Shown piece after piece: positions 8,301 through 15,821 of a stretch of 26,073 nucleotides of DNA (position 1 is its first letter; every line of letters starts with the position of its first letter). Origin of the DNA: Acetobacter sp. (GTDB lineage Bacteria > Pseudomonadota > Alphaproteobacteria > RF32 > CAG-239). Location of the stretch: NCBI GenBank assembly GCA_023665325.1, contig JAMPED010000008.1:71768-97840 (forward strand), written 5' to 3'. The notes below the pieces were generated by a model that saw only the letters and a program-made list of their open reading frames with translations, searched no databases and was not told the origin of the DNA. A program made the position numbers and the translations under genes.

Positions 8301-10303
8301 ATAATTCCATTACTAGCTTTTACATTACAATAATCATAACCACCGCAATGTCTTGTTTGGGCATCAGCTTTAGCCTCATCAATTGTTTTACAATTTGCTG
8401 CAGCAGTGATAACTTTTGTCGCCAGATCATCATCTCCTGAAGTATATCCTTTAACGTTTTTATCGGCAATTTTGAAGGAAGCAACAGCTTGGTCGGTAGA
8501 GCTAATTATCATTCTGATATTACGATATTTATTACGAAGATATTCTGCTTGTAATAATTTTTGGTCATTCCAAGGCTTAAAGGTCAATTGCCCATTTTTA
8601 GTCAGATCCATAAGCTTATCACTGCCTAAACTCCAAGTTAATTCATTATTTTTGCGACTATCTTTTTCTATGGCCTCAGCATCTTCACCATTCATAAACC
8701 CATCTGTATCTGCAGTTGGAAGCTTAATTTTACTACTATCTGCTTTTGTTGTTGTCATTTCTTCTTCAGGCAATCCGATATCTTCAGTGATGGATGCCAC
8801 TTCACAAGCATAAAACGTTTCTTCTCCGTCTGTACACGTTTCGTTCATATTCATTGTGTAACCGGATGGACATACTTGATAATATCCCTCACATTCATTA
8901 CTGGTACCTAAAGCAATATTGGTGGATTTTTGGTCATAGGCATATATTAGTTCCCCAGCAATACCTTGTCCTTTATTTTTACCACGTGTTTCGTAATCGA
9001 ATCGTTTTTCACCTTGAGGTTCAGCACCGCCATACCACATTTCTTGAGTGCCACCGTGTCTGGTTAAAAAGTTTACGACACATTTTTCGCTATTTTCGAC
9101 TAATTTTTTAGTTTTATTATGTATTTCTTTTTGTAAAAGATATTGACGATATTGGCTTTTAAGCTCTGGCAAACTATTTTTTAAGTTATGTATTGTCATC
9201 GCTTTGTTGATGTGCTCTTCAATTTTTTTCAAATCTTGCAAAGCTGATGTATCATCAATATTTTTTATTGCTTCTGTTTGTGCATCGTTTATTTGTGGGC
9301 AATTTTTATTATTGGAACCATTTTTACATTGGTTTATTCGGTTATTAAAGTTAACAACAGGTTTTCCTTTAGCCAAGGTGTATTCTTGCGAATCGTTATA
9401 TGCAAAGTGATAATTAGGCACAACATAGTTGTCTGCACTGCTGTGTTTTTCTTCTGAAATTGGTTTGGCAATACCTAATTGACGTGCTGATTGGAAAATA
9501 GCTTCAGCTGCTGTTAAATCTTCAATAATACGCAAGAGACGATCGTGCACCATTGTGACGATGTATGCATTACGTGTAGCTGCTAATTGAGCTTTATTAT
9601 CTCCTTCTTCTCCTTCTGCTGCAGGTTCTTCTTCAATAACGCCAGCCATTGTCATTCCAAAAAAGGTACAATTTTCTTTAAGTTGATGTTCATCTGAACC
9701 ATATTTACCTGTTTGACACTCTTCTAATCTATCTAATGTCTTATCTACCGTAGCTAAATAATCTTCCATCAATTGGGCTGAAATATATGTATCAATTATG
9801 ACATCTTGTTTATACTCTTCAGCTTTATTTTTATAAGCTGTTTCAAATAGTTCTGGTGAAACACCCTCAATGCTAACTCCATCAAAATTATGTGTAAAGA
9901 ATAAAGTATGATATGCATTAAAAAACTGTTCTTCATTGACGCTATCTTTATCTATTTGTAAATATGTGCTGGGGGCGGCAGAACCTTTTCCTGGGTTTTT
10001 CGCTTTACCTTTTTTATCCATTTCAGGCGATACTGTTTTTTTAAGATCAGCAAATGCTTTATCAAGTAACCCACCTTTAAGATTATTTAAACTAAATGCA
10101 TTTTTAAATGTAAAACCAGATGTCAATGTATGTTTGCCGCTTTGAACAGCTCCAAGAGTTTTACCTACAATGTCTGGAACATCCACCACTGGAGTGGCGA
10201 ATGTTGGTGGAATCGGAAGAAATGCTTCCGCTTTTTGACAAGTTATGCCAAATAGGAAACTCCCTATAATCAAATATTTCATATATTTTGATATTTTTGT
10301 CAT
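5357..10303 (-). CDS. Giant exported coiled-coil protein in the VirB6 slot (VirB5-like N-terminus)
   Basis: 1648 residues, start ATG 10303 with AGGAGG about 9 nt upstream. A signal peptide (1-27, core LIIGSFLFGI, ending AEA) leads into FLPIPPTFATPVVDVPDIV. A helical N-terminal part (about 125-280) contains HDRLLRIIEDLTAAEAIFQS, similar to the C-terminal helix of the VirB5-like neighbour. Further domains are a cysteine-rich patch at 471-500 (CEGYYQVCPSGY), scattered Cys pairs at 638-724, a long coiled coil at about 750-1000 with a second Cys cluster at 845-895, a globular part at 1130-1380 and another helical part at 1400-1640, ending CPIY. There is no internal membrane segment, so it is not a VirB6 although it sits in that slot. 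It is probably periplasmic or surface-exposed; its function is unknown. I recognise no enzyme motif. Confidence 0.8.
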   Translation of the reverse strand: MTKISKYMKYLIIGSFLFGITCQKAEAFLPIPPTFATPVVDVPDIVGKTLGAVQSGKHTLTSGFTFKNAFSLNNLKGGLLDKAFADLKKTVSPEMDKKGKAKNPGKGSAAPSTYLQIDKDSVNEEQFFNAYHTLFFTHNFDGVSIEGVSPELFETAYKNKAEEYKQDVIIDTYISAQLMEDYLATVDKTLDRLEECQTGKYGSDEHQLKENCTFFGMTMAGVIEEEPAAEGEEGDNKAQLAATRNAYIVTMVHDRLLRIIEDLTAAEAIFQSARQLGIAKPISEEKHSSADNYVVPNYHFAYNDSQEYTLAKGKPVVNFNNRINQCKNGSNNKNCPQINDAQTEAIKNIDDTSALQDLKKIEEHINKAMTIHNLKNSLPELKSQYRQYLLQKEIHNKTKKLVENSEKCVVNFLTRHGGTQEMWYGGAEPQGEKRFDYETRGKNKGQGIAGELIYAYDQKSTNIALGTSNECEGYYQVCPSGYTMNMNETCTDGEETFYACEVASITEDIGLPEEEMTTTKADSSKIKLPTADTDGFMNGEDAEAIEKDSRKNNELTWSLGSDKLMDLTKNGQLTFKPWNDQKLLQAEYLRNKYRNIRMIISSTDQAVASFKIADKNVKGYTSGDDDLATKVITAAANCKTIDEAKADAQTRHCGGYDYCNVKASNGIITISRKNYWYDSNGKKHTTNYTDIVEDQRVSLNNTCEYKKTAAPVNPSKICFTPSCLVQTYFSKAWNNADGFYQAAKGKGRVVATDKLKDVITERTKQDTNVQNLIREQQAKIKNKTIEVNNAIANLTATNKAIDSAKKKRNAVRVALENAQKRIFSIKSEITTLNVRAKDAINEDKCAIEKRIAALKNEQNCIENGKSLISHCDSCKNLTSLAKEERDCSKEKLNCNAYLTTLQKVMSQENEELTDETQRYLIIPQAQNNIKIYDSQIAQQEGRLEGQKKKIAQLQEEQKSLTENFAEKYIEAENKAQQAIENKNYEYEKFTQDKKLRMKKGKKEYKSNNLETTFSNVISSGNLNNVMKKELDRVFFTPSTKITSLLTQAGVPNSFVVDESFKDIIGLGAGSTSAQALATKLKDTVVQIAAKKLETEIKNADKKVGNAVEKAESRVSQFSKEHNISGETKATPTLSYLEKPSTAHSQLLKELISYGNIDENDNLFGIPEDYETQDDAFFVGLPARGNNYQGMGKDENRGRDYKAPQNMLSSLPPLREVFYFSAAEYDEIPQNKGSKPVLTELLNCKYFAKDGTCAVDYLPEIWLHILARPNLRADKKYQQTFVERSFDKNNLNLLVTNKLLSGYIADAKDAHYHTIISRAGVYPCKLGSQYIDMGGGDKVENMKFQTRTYLSNLPNCQEIEWKGNKIYHLLADHGTGKKIKDTETPNKPKQPEPLYEKYSELGQLLRTDLRYRPLQKNIQEYLKNEKNTDNNITRQKAELASFKRNTFGSFLDAVTAEYNARKTMESSKQTIEDTMENLCEQLKDVLGKDIDNCKEKALATSSDDKMYFEKSTKKKKLKEYRGIDCANTKHYSPFYNQILCDLDSAKAKELNDAQNSLKQSENKLHKMSSKQKKYFEERLQKIKNYIDKDGTLVQDSDEVTAIRPDMEKKEMDTLIKNAESNLEITIGAIEDSIQEMKNQTQATAYCPIY

Positions 10304-10315
10304 AGTCTTATCCTC

Positions 10316-11674
10316 CTATTCTATGCCAGCATTTTCCACACGTTTCTTTGTGGCATCTTGTTTGCTATTTGCAATTAATTGCTTAATATCTTCATCTGTT
10401 ACAAGATATTTTTCTAAATCAATACTCTCAAATGGATTATTTTTATATATTTCTCCAAAGGTGCTCTGATTTACGCCATATTTCTTTAAATCTAATGTAT
10501 TTATTTCACGTGCCGCTTGATATCGCAATTTTGCGGCTAATAATCTGGCATAAAGAGTTAGCGCTCGCGCACTCTCTATACGACTGTTTGAATATGCGGC
10601 AATAGCTTCAAGTTCGCTACTAGCTGTTTTGGTTTTATCAAACCACTCTTTTGCTCTTTGTTCACGAATTGGTAATTCTCGACGAATTGTTGCTGAAACT
10701 TGAAGTATATGGGAGACATTATATATAGTTAAACCTTTTCTATTACGTTCTATTTGAGCTATTGTAGCGGCATATTCTTGCTGCGCTTTTTCTAAATCGT
10801 GCCCCTGTTTAGAGTTTGTCAAATTATTATTTGGTTGAATGTAAAGGTAGTCACTCACAAATTTTTTATAAGTTTCATTATTCACGATAAAGTTTTCTCC
10901 ATCAATATCGCTCCAATCATTTTCACGAACCTCAGCAATGCCTGTATCAATATCTGCATCATCTTTTTGTTCCGTAATTATTTGAACTGCATCATCTTTA
11001 TTTTTCCAAGTTGCATCTTTTTCGGTACCAGCTTCAGCTACAAGTTGTTCCAATTTACCTACCACTTCTCTATCTTTTACAATTGCATTTTCGAGATCTG
11101 CAACATCGGTAACAAGTTTATTATATTCTGAGCGTACTTCACCTAATTTTATCATTGCAGCTCTTTCTGCTGAGGTATCTGTTCCCCGCAGGCGATTATA
11201 TTCAGCTTCTGCCTGTCTGAGCTCTGTTTCTTTTTTTTGTAACTCTTGCTTTTTGTTTCGCAATAGCATTTCATCTTTCTGTTGGTATTCTTGCGCTTTA
11301 CTTAACTTGGCTTCGCGTTCTTTTTTAGATGCATCCGCATATAAATCTCTATTGTGTTCAAGCAACGCTGTATTTTTCTGTTTTGTTTTCTTTACCATTG
11401 GGGCTAAAACTTGAATACTTCCTTTCGTAAAGATTCCAAAGTCAACTAGCGCTTTTAAAAAATTAAGATTGATTCCTTGAGCTGCTGCTTGCTTTAGCTG
11501 ATTTACCTGCTGTATACCTTGACTGGCCGTATCGTAAATAATTTGTACATTTCCACCAATACTTTGAGCTATTAAAGCTGGATCAATAATCATAGATGAT
11601 GTAGCTGGTTTTGTTATACCAATATTTAAGAATGCTGCTAATATTATGGATAATGTTAACTTTTTCATTGTCAT
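10316..11674 (-). CDS. Exported coiled-coil protein, VirB5/TrbJ-like architecture
   Basis: 452 residues. A signal peptide (about 1-27) is followed by a VirB5/TrbJ-style start (IIDPALIAQSIG, then YDTASQGIQQVNQLKQ), a strong heptad coiled coil at about 105-225, an acidic stretch at 225-260, and a helical C-terminal half with YSNSRIESARALTLYARLLA at 361-380. The last segment resembles helix motifs in the adjacent VirB5-like protein. No cysteine is present, unlike the neighbouring large proteins. GAGG lies 7 nt before ATG 11674; a second ATG two codons on is possible. The gene is 11 nt from the preceding stop and 12 nt from the next start. Probably a periplasmic or pilus-associated T4SS component. 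Homology to VirB5 is inferred from layout, not proven. Confidence 0.72.
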   Translation of the reverse strand: MTMKKLTLSIILAAFLNIGITKPATSSMIIDPALIAQSIGGNVQIIYDTASQGIQQVNQLKQAAAQGINLNFLKALVDFGIFTKGSIQVLAPMVKKTKQKNTALLEHNRDLYADASKKEREAKLSKAQEYQQKDEMLLRNKKQELQKKETELRQAEAEYNRLRGTDTSAERAAMIKLGEVRSEYNKLVTDVADLENAIVKDREVVGKLEQLVAEAGTEKDATWKNKDDAVQIITEQKDDADIDTGIAEVRENDWSDIDGENFIVNNETYKKFVSDYLYIQPNNNLTNSKQGHDLEKAQQEYAATIAQIERNRKGLTIYNVSHILQVSATIRRELPIREQRAKEWFDKTKTASSELEAIAAYSNSRIESARALTLYARLLAAKLRYQAAREINTLDLKKYGVNQSTFGEIYKNNPFESIDLEKYLVTDEDIKQLIANSKQDATKKRVENAGIE

Positions 11675-11685
11675 CTCTCAGCCTC

Positions 11686-12366
11686 TTATTCATCAATTTC
11701 ACGGTTATATTGCGTTAGTTCTTTAAATGCTTGAGCATTAAACATCAATGAACGAAGCTCCAAAATCCGTGCAATACGTTTATTACTTTGCAACAATAAT
11801 GTATTATGTGCAAACAGTATTTCTTCTCGGTTATCATCTTTAAAGTTTCTGTTATATAATTCGGTATCTTCTTGAAGTATATTATGGCGCGTAACCATAC
11901 CCTTTGCAAACAAAATAGCTAATAGATCTGTTACTGCAGCATTGTTTTCTGCTTCTAGCTGTTCTCTTCTTTTAATATCTTCTCCTAGACCTTTTTGATA
12001 GGTTCCTTCTTCCCTGATAACTGCTGCTATTTCATTGGGTGCTTTTTTCATTAAATCCGTATTTTTTAGATCTTTTGAAGTTGTTCTTATTCCATCGATA
12101 TAACCATTTGTTTTTTCAACAAACCCTACAGCATCTGAATAGCAGTTAAGTGGATTTGTAAAGCATTTACTACCTACTGCATACCCTTCTCGCAACATTG
12201 TTTCAGTATCTTGCTTTAATTTTGCTACTTCTTTCAATTTATTTTCAACATCAGTTTTCACAACCAGAAGATCTTGCAAAAAATCGGGTATATCCAAAAC
12301 TGCGTAGGCGTTTTTACTAGAGATAAATAGGGACAGTAGAGTGATAATTAAAATTTTCTTCTTCAT
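11686..12366 (-). CDS. virB5-like: VirB5/TrbJ-like exported T4SS protein
   Basis: 226 residues from ATG 12366. The open frame extends 15 codons further, but AGGGAGGAG lies just upstream of this ATG, and the start falls directly before a clean signal peptide (KKKILIITLLSLFISSKNAYA). The mature protein begins VLDIPDFLQDLLVV and continues as helices with KLKEVAKLKQDTETML. The C-terminus (SNKRIARILELRSLMFNAQA) matches the helical end typical of VirB5/TrbJ proteins. Two cysteines (in KCFTNPLNCYS) may form a disulfide loop. Size (about 225) and placement after VirB4 fit VirB5, the minor pilus component often found at the tip and involved in cell contact. It is the closest to a normal VirB5 among the five exported proteins here. 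The start is 1 nt from the preceding stop, suggesting translational coupling. Confidence 0.65.
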   Translation of the reverse strand: MKKKILIITLLSLFISSKNAYAVLDIPDFLQDLLVVKTDVENKLKEVAKLKQDTETMLREGYAVGSKCFTNPLNCYSDAVGFVEKTNGYIDGIRTTSKDLKNTDLMKKAPNEIAAVIREEGTYQKGLGEDIKRREQLEAENNAAVTDLLAILFAKGMVTRHNILQEDTELYNRNFKDDNREEILFAHNTLLLQSNKRIARILELRSLMFNAQAFKELTQYNREIDE

Positions 12367-12367
12367 T

Positions 12368-14626
12368 TTATGACTCCTCCCTAAAACCTTCATCAAAATA
12401 GTTAAAGTCAATATCTCTTAAATATTTTAGTATTTCTGTTTGCAAGTTTTGCGCATCTGCATCAATAATACTCAAAATCTGCATTGTTGAATAATAATTA
12501 GTTTGTGCACCGGAGGCATAATCATCACGAGCAACGGTATTTTTGTTCATATCTTTTTGTAAACTAGTGATGTTTACCTCGTCTCCTTTTGGGGTCACAT
12601 AATCACGGCTGGATTTATAATTATTAACTGTTGCGAGAGTTAGCGTTTGAAAAGAAGAATCGTTAATAACTGCATCTTCATTATCTCGCCAAACTGTTGT
12701 GCATTGCTGCAAAGTCAACCCGCTATCACAATATGTATCGCCATTTTTTTTACGACTGCCACTAGCACCAGCAGCATATTGGTATATGCATTTTGCGATT
12801 TCCTTTTCTGCTGTCTCAATTGCTTTGGCGTTGTATTTATCATCAAATGACACTGATATATTATCTGCATTCCTCCCACAATTATATAGAAATACATTCG
12901 AAAATACCTGACGATCGACTTTATCTGTTATCTTTCCTTGAATATTTTTAATTTCAATATTTTTAATTAAACCATTTTTATCCTGATATGCTCTTGTAAA
13001 TGGTGCATATCTTTCATCCAGATGTAGTGTGCTGCCAATGTTAAACTGTTGTACAGCCTCTTTAGAGCGATGTAATGTATCTATAACCCGAATCCAGCTC
13101 CAAAGTTTGGGAGCTTCTAAGTCTATTGTATTCATTGCAACATAGGCATTCCTATTATTGTCAATGTTTCCTTTGCTAATAAGTTCAAATAGTTTAGGAA
13201 GTGTTTTTTGCTGCCACGTGTTAACATATTGCAAAATACGGCTATTATTTACTATATTAGCCTCTGAATAATCTTGTATAACGTGATCATATACACCGAA
13301 ACGCCTATGAGGCTCAAATATTGCTTTATCTTCAAATCTATAAGGATCACATTTTGAATCTGTTGTATCAATACCTTTTTTTAGTAAGCATACATATTCT
13401 TTTTCTGCCTTTGCTAAGGTTATGCACTCACGAAATTTGTTTGTATGTTTCTCCAATTCTGAGATATCATCTTTATTCATTTTATGACAAAGCAATTCAC
13501 GAGGAAGTGCAAAAATTTGATATTCTTCCTCTAAATTTGTATTATAATATACTCCAGTGGCATATGCACGTGAATGATTTGATTTATATTGGAAAACATA
13601 TTTAACTTGCGAATCAATAGAACTTATTTTTTCCGTTTCTGGTTCTTCATCTTCATCAGAATAGTCACGACTATTTGCTTGGCTATTTAAGATATTTTCC
13701 TGTAATTGCTGTGCAGCGCTAAGAATATCTTGAGATTTATCAATAAGTTTATTGATATTACTTTCGTCAATTCCGATAGGTAATGAGGCTATTTTGTCAC
13801 GAAATTCCTCACCCGCTTGCTCAAGCTGAGAGCTGGTAATTTTATTTGCATAATAATCACTTACACTTTGACTATATGCGTCAAAAATTTCAGTTACTGT
13901 TTTAACATATTCAGTATTATATTCGTTTTTAGCATTTTCTATGATTTCCTGAGCATCGGCTTTTAAGCTCTCTGTCTGAGATATTAAATCGACTGTCTCT
14001 TCTTTATATTGCTTGCGTTCCTCTACAGTTAGGTCTTCATTTTGTTCAATGGCTAAAACTACTTTTTCTAACTGTTCAACAACATCGTTTATTATATCTT
14101 CAATGTCTTGTCCGGTTGTTTCATATACATTGTTCAAATCTTCATTGGGATTTAACATTTCCTCTTTAGCAGCAGTCAGTGTTTCTTGAACTTCATTTTC
14201 ACTAGCGCCTTCTTCAAGTTGGAGATTGACATTTCTCACTGTAGAATCTGCCATTTCGTTATTATTATCTCTTAACGTATCTGCTTTTTTGTTTGCTTCG
14301 TTGGCTTTTTCCTTGATTCCATTCATATCTACACTTTGGAGATTAACCTCACCAATTTTTGCTACTGTGTTTTTAAGATCCGCAGTATATTTTGTTATGC
14401 TGGTCACGCTATCTCCAACAGAATTTATCGTCTGTGTAGCATTATCTATTTGGCTTTTTGTGGTAGTAACCTGGTTAACACCACTGCCAATTTTTGAAAC
14501 AAAAGAACCAACTTGTGAAACATCTATAGAAGGCCAAATAAAGGCAGCTGCAGGACGCATAGCTATCATACTGCAGCATATTACCAGTGCAGTCATTTTT
14601 TTCTTAGCTTTTATTCCCTTACTCAT
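12368..14626 (-). CDS. Exported coiled-coil protein of the VirB5-like cluster
   Basis: 752 residues. A signal peptide (about 1-28, ending RPAAA) is followed by FIWPSIDVSQVGSF and a long acidic helical region (45-320). A cysteine-bearing globular part occupies 335-680, with a helical tail. The tail's LSIIDADAQNLQTEILKYLR resembles helix motifs of the neighbours. Residues 479-495 contain LFELISKGNIDNNRN, closely matched by LLKELISYGNIDENDN in the 1648-residue protein, so the two share a segment. Its N-terminal half has the same layout as the 353-residue gene upstream. AGGAGAA lies before ATG 14626. Likely periplasmic or extracellular; no catalytic motif is seen and its function is unknown. Confidence 0.75.
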   Translation of the reverse strand: MSKGIKAKKKMTALVICCSMIAMRPAAAFIWPSIDVSQVGSFVSKIGSGVNQVTTTKSQIDNATQTINSVGDSVTSITKYTADLKNTVAKIGEVNLQSVDMNGIKEKANEANKKADTLRDNNNEMADSTVRNVNLQLEEGASENEVQETLTAAKEEMLNPNEDLNNVYETTGQDIEDIINDVVEQLEKVVLAIEQNEDLTVEERKQYKEETVDLISQTESLKADAQEIIENAKNEYNTEYVKTVTEIFDAYSQSVSDYYANKITSSQLEQAGEEFRDKIASLPIGIDESNINKLIDKSQDILSAAQQLQENILNSQANSRDYSDEDEEPETEKISSIDSQVKYVFQYKSNHSRAYATGVYYNTNLEEEYQIFALPRELLCHKMNKDDISELEKHTNKFRECITLAKAEKEYVCLLKKGIDTTDSKCDPYRFEDKAIFEPHRRFGVYDHVIQDYSEANIVNNSRILQYVNTWQQKTLPKLFELISKGNIDNNRNAYVAMNTIDLEAPKLWSWIRVIDTLHRSKEAVQQFNIGSTLHLDERYAPFTRAYQDKNGLIKNIEIKNIQGKITDKVDRQVFSNVFLYNCGRNADNISVSFDDKYNAKAIETAEKEIAKCIYQYAAGASGSRKKNGDTYCDSGLTLQQCTTVWRDNEDAVINDSSFQTLTLATVNNYKSSRDYVTPKGDEVNITSLQKDMNKNTVARDDYASGAQTNYYSTMQILSIIDADAQNLQTEILKYLRDIDFNYFDEGFREES

Positions 14627-14686
14627 CTTTATTCTCCTAATAATTTCTTATTTTATATCTCAAAATATATTGATGTTTCCTTAAAT

Positions 14687-15748
14687 TCAGGAAATATTTT
14701 CTATACTTTTCAAAATGTTTTCTACATTTATGGTCAATTTCTCGATATCCTCATTGACAGACTTAGCTGCTTTATTAAGCTCTGCTAATGTGTCTGTATT
14801 AGGGGTCACATTTACCTCTGTTGCTTTTTTTTGTAATAGTTCTCCAGCTGCAATTACTTCAGCTTTATCAGCATCTCCTTTCATATACGCCTGAACAACT
14901 TTGGTATAGTTATTTATCTCATCATTAAATACACTTTTATTTTCTTTGATGTAGTTTTCCTTTACGCTTTCAACAATTCGTATTGCCCATTCATCAACAT
15001 TACGTTGTTTTTTAATTATTTCAGCAATATCTTTTTGAAGTTTTTCTTTATCTGTTTTCGTTATTTTAGGCATATCTTGTATAGATTTATCTAATTGCTC
15101 CAAAGCAGAAATATTATTGTTTGCAGATTGGTTTAAAATTGTAAGCTGCGTTTCCAGAGTATCTACCAGCTCTGTCGCTAATTGTTTTTGTTCTTCTTGA
15201 ATTTCTTTATGTAACAGTATGATGCTTTCCATTTCATCACTGTACACAGCCTCTTCTTCTTCCTCCTCTTCCTCATAAACAAGATGTATATTTGTACGAT
15301 TATTAGGCGAATTGAGTTTATTATTTTGTATGCCAATAATTTGTTGGGTCTGGTTGACATAATCATCAGTCATATCTTTTTGCGTATTAACTGTATCTGT
15401 TGTTTTTTGGGAAACAGTTGTTGTAGATTGATTCGTTGTCTGTGTTCCTTTGTTTGTATTAGTTTTTACAGTATCTATTGAATCGTTAATATTTCCGACA
15501 CCTCCAGCTGATACAATCTGGTTAAAAGCAGCTATACTCCCAATCTCTTTACCTATCACATTCAAAGTTAAATCTTTAAAATTAAGCTGTTGTTTTAATT
15601 TGGTAACAGTATCTGCATTATTTTTTATATCTTTGCTAATTGGAACAACTTCTTTAAAGTCAAATACAGGCCATTGTGCAAAAGCAACTTCAGCACATAA
15701 CATAACATAGCAGCATAGAACTGCACTATATGGCCTACTTTTTTTCAT
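14687..15748 (-). CDS. Exported coiled-coil protein, first gene of the VirB5-like cluster
   Basis: 353 residues. A signal peptide (1-24, ending EVAFA) leads to QWPVFDFKEVVPISKDI, then a T/N/Q-rich stretch (about 100-140), an unbroken run of eight glutamates (about 158-165), and a helical C-terminal half. Layout and the motif around NYTKVVQAYMKGDADKAEV recall residues 240-300 of the 752-residue neighbour, suggesting partial duplication. GGGAGGA lies just before ATG 15748, and an excellent promoter sits 40-70 nt upstream, making this the first gene of its own transcript. The glutamate run is coded by a GAA/GAG tract that could change length in steps of three bases without breaking the frame. 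Function unknown; exported T4SS accessory protein inferred. Confidence 0.75.
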   Translation of the reverse strand: MKKSRPYSAVLCCYVMLCAEVAFAQWPVFDFKEVVPISKDIKNNADTVTKLKQQLNFKDLTLNVIGKEIGSIAAFNQIVSAGGVGNINDSIDTVKTNTNKGTQTTNQSTTTVSQKTTDTVNTQKDMTDDYVNQTQQIIGIQNNKLNSPNNRTNIHLVYEEEEEEEEAVYSDEMESIILLHKEIQEEQKQLATELVDTLETQLTILNQSANNNISALEQLDKSIQDMPKITKTDKEKLQKDIAEIIKKQRNVDEWAIRIVESVKENYIKENKSVFNDEINNYTKVVQAYMKGDADKAEVIAAGELLQKKATEVNVTPNTDTLAELNKAAKSVNEDIEKLTINVENILKSIENIS

Positions 15749-15787
15749 CTAATTCCTCCCGTATAAAATAATATTTTATGTGCTTTT

Positions 15788-15816
15788 ATTTTATCATATT
15801 TTTTGTTTTTTGTCAA
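15788..15816 (-). promoter_or_regulatory. Strong sigma-70-type promoter before the VirB5-like cluster
   Basis: On the minus strand TTGACA (15811-15816), a 17-nt spacer and TAAAAT (15788-15793), with an extended TG (TGATAAAAT). Predicted transcription start is near 15781, about 33 nt before ATG 15748. It lies in the 73-nt gap after virB4, so the coiled-coil genes can be made independently of the pilin promoters. Confidence 0.75.
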
Positions 15817-15821
15817 TAAAA

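Noticed and set aside
8406..8813. 135-codon plus-strand open frame
   Set aside because: It lies fully antisense within the giant protein gene, has no ribosome site and gives no recognisable product.
5357..10303. Calling the giant protein VirB6
   Set aside because: VirB6 needs several membrane segments; only the signal peptide is hydrophobic here.
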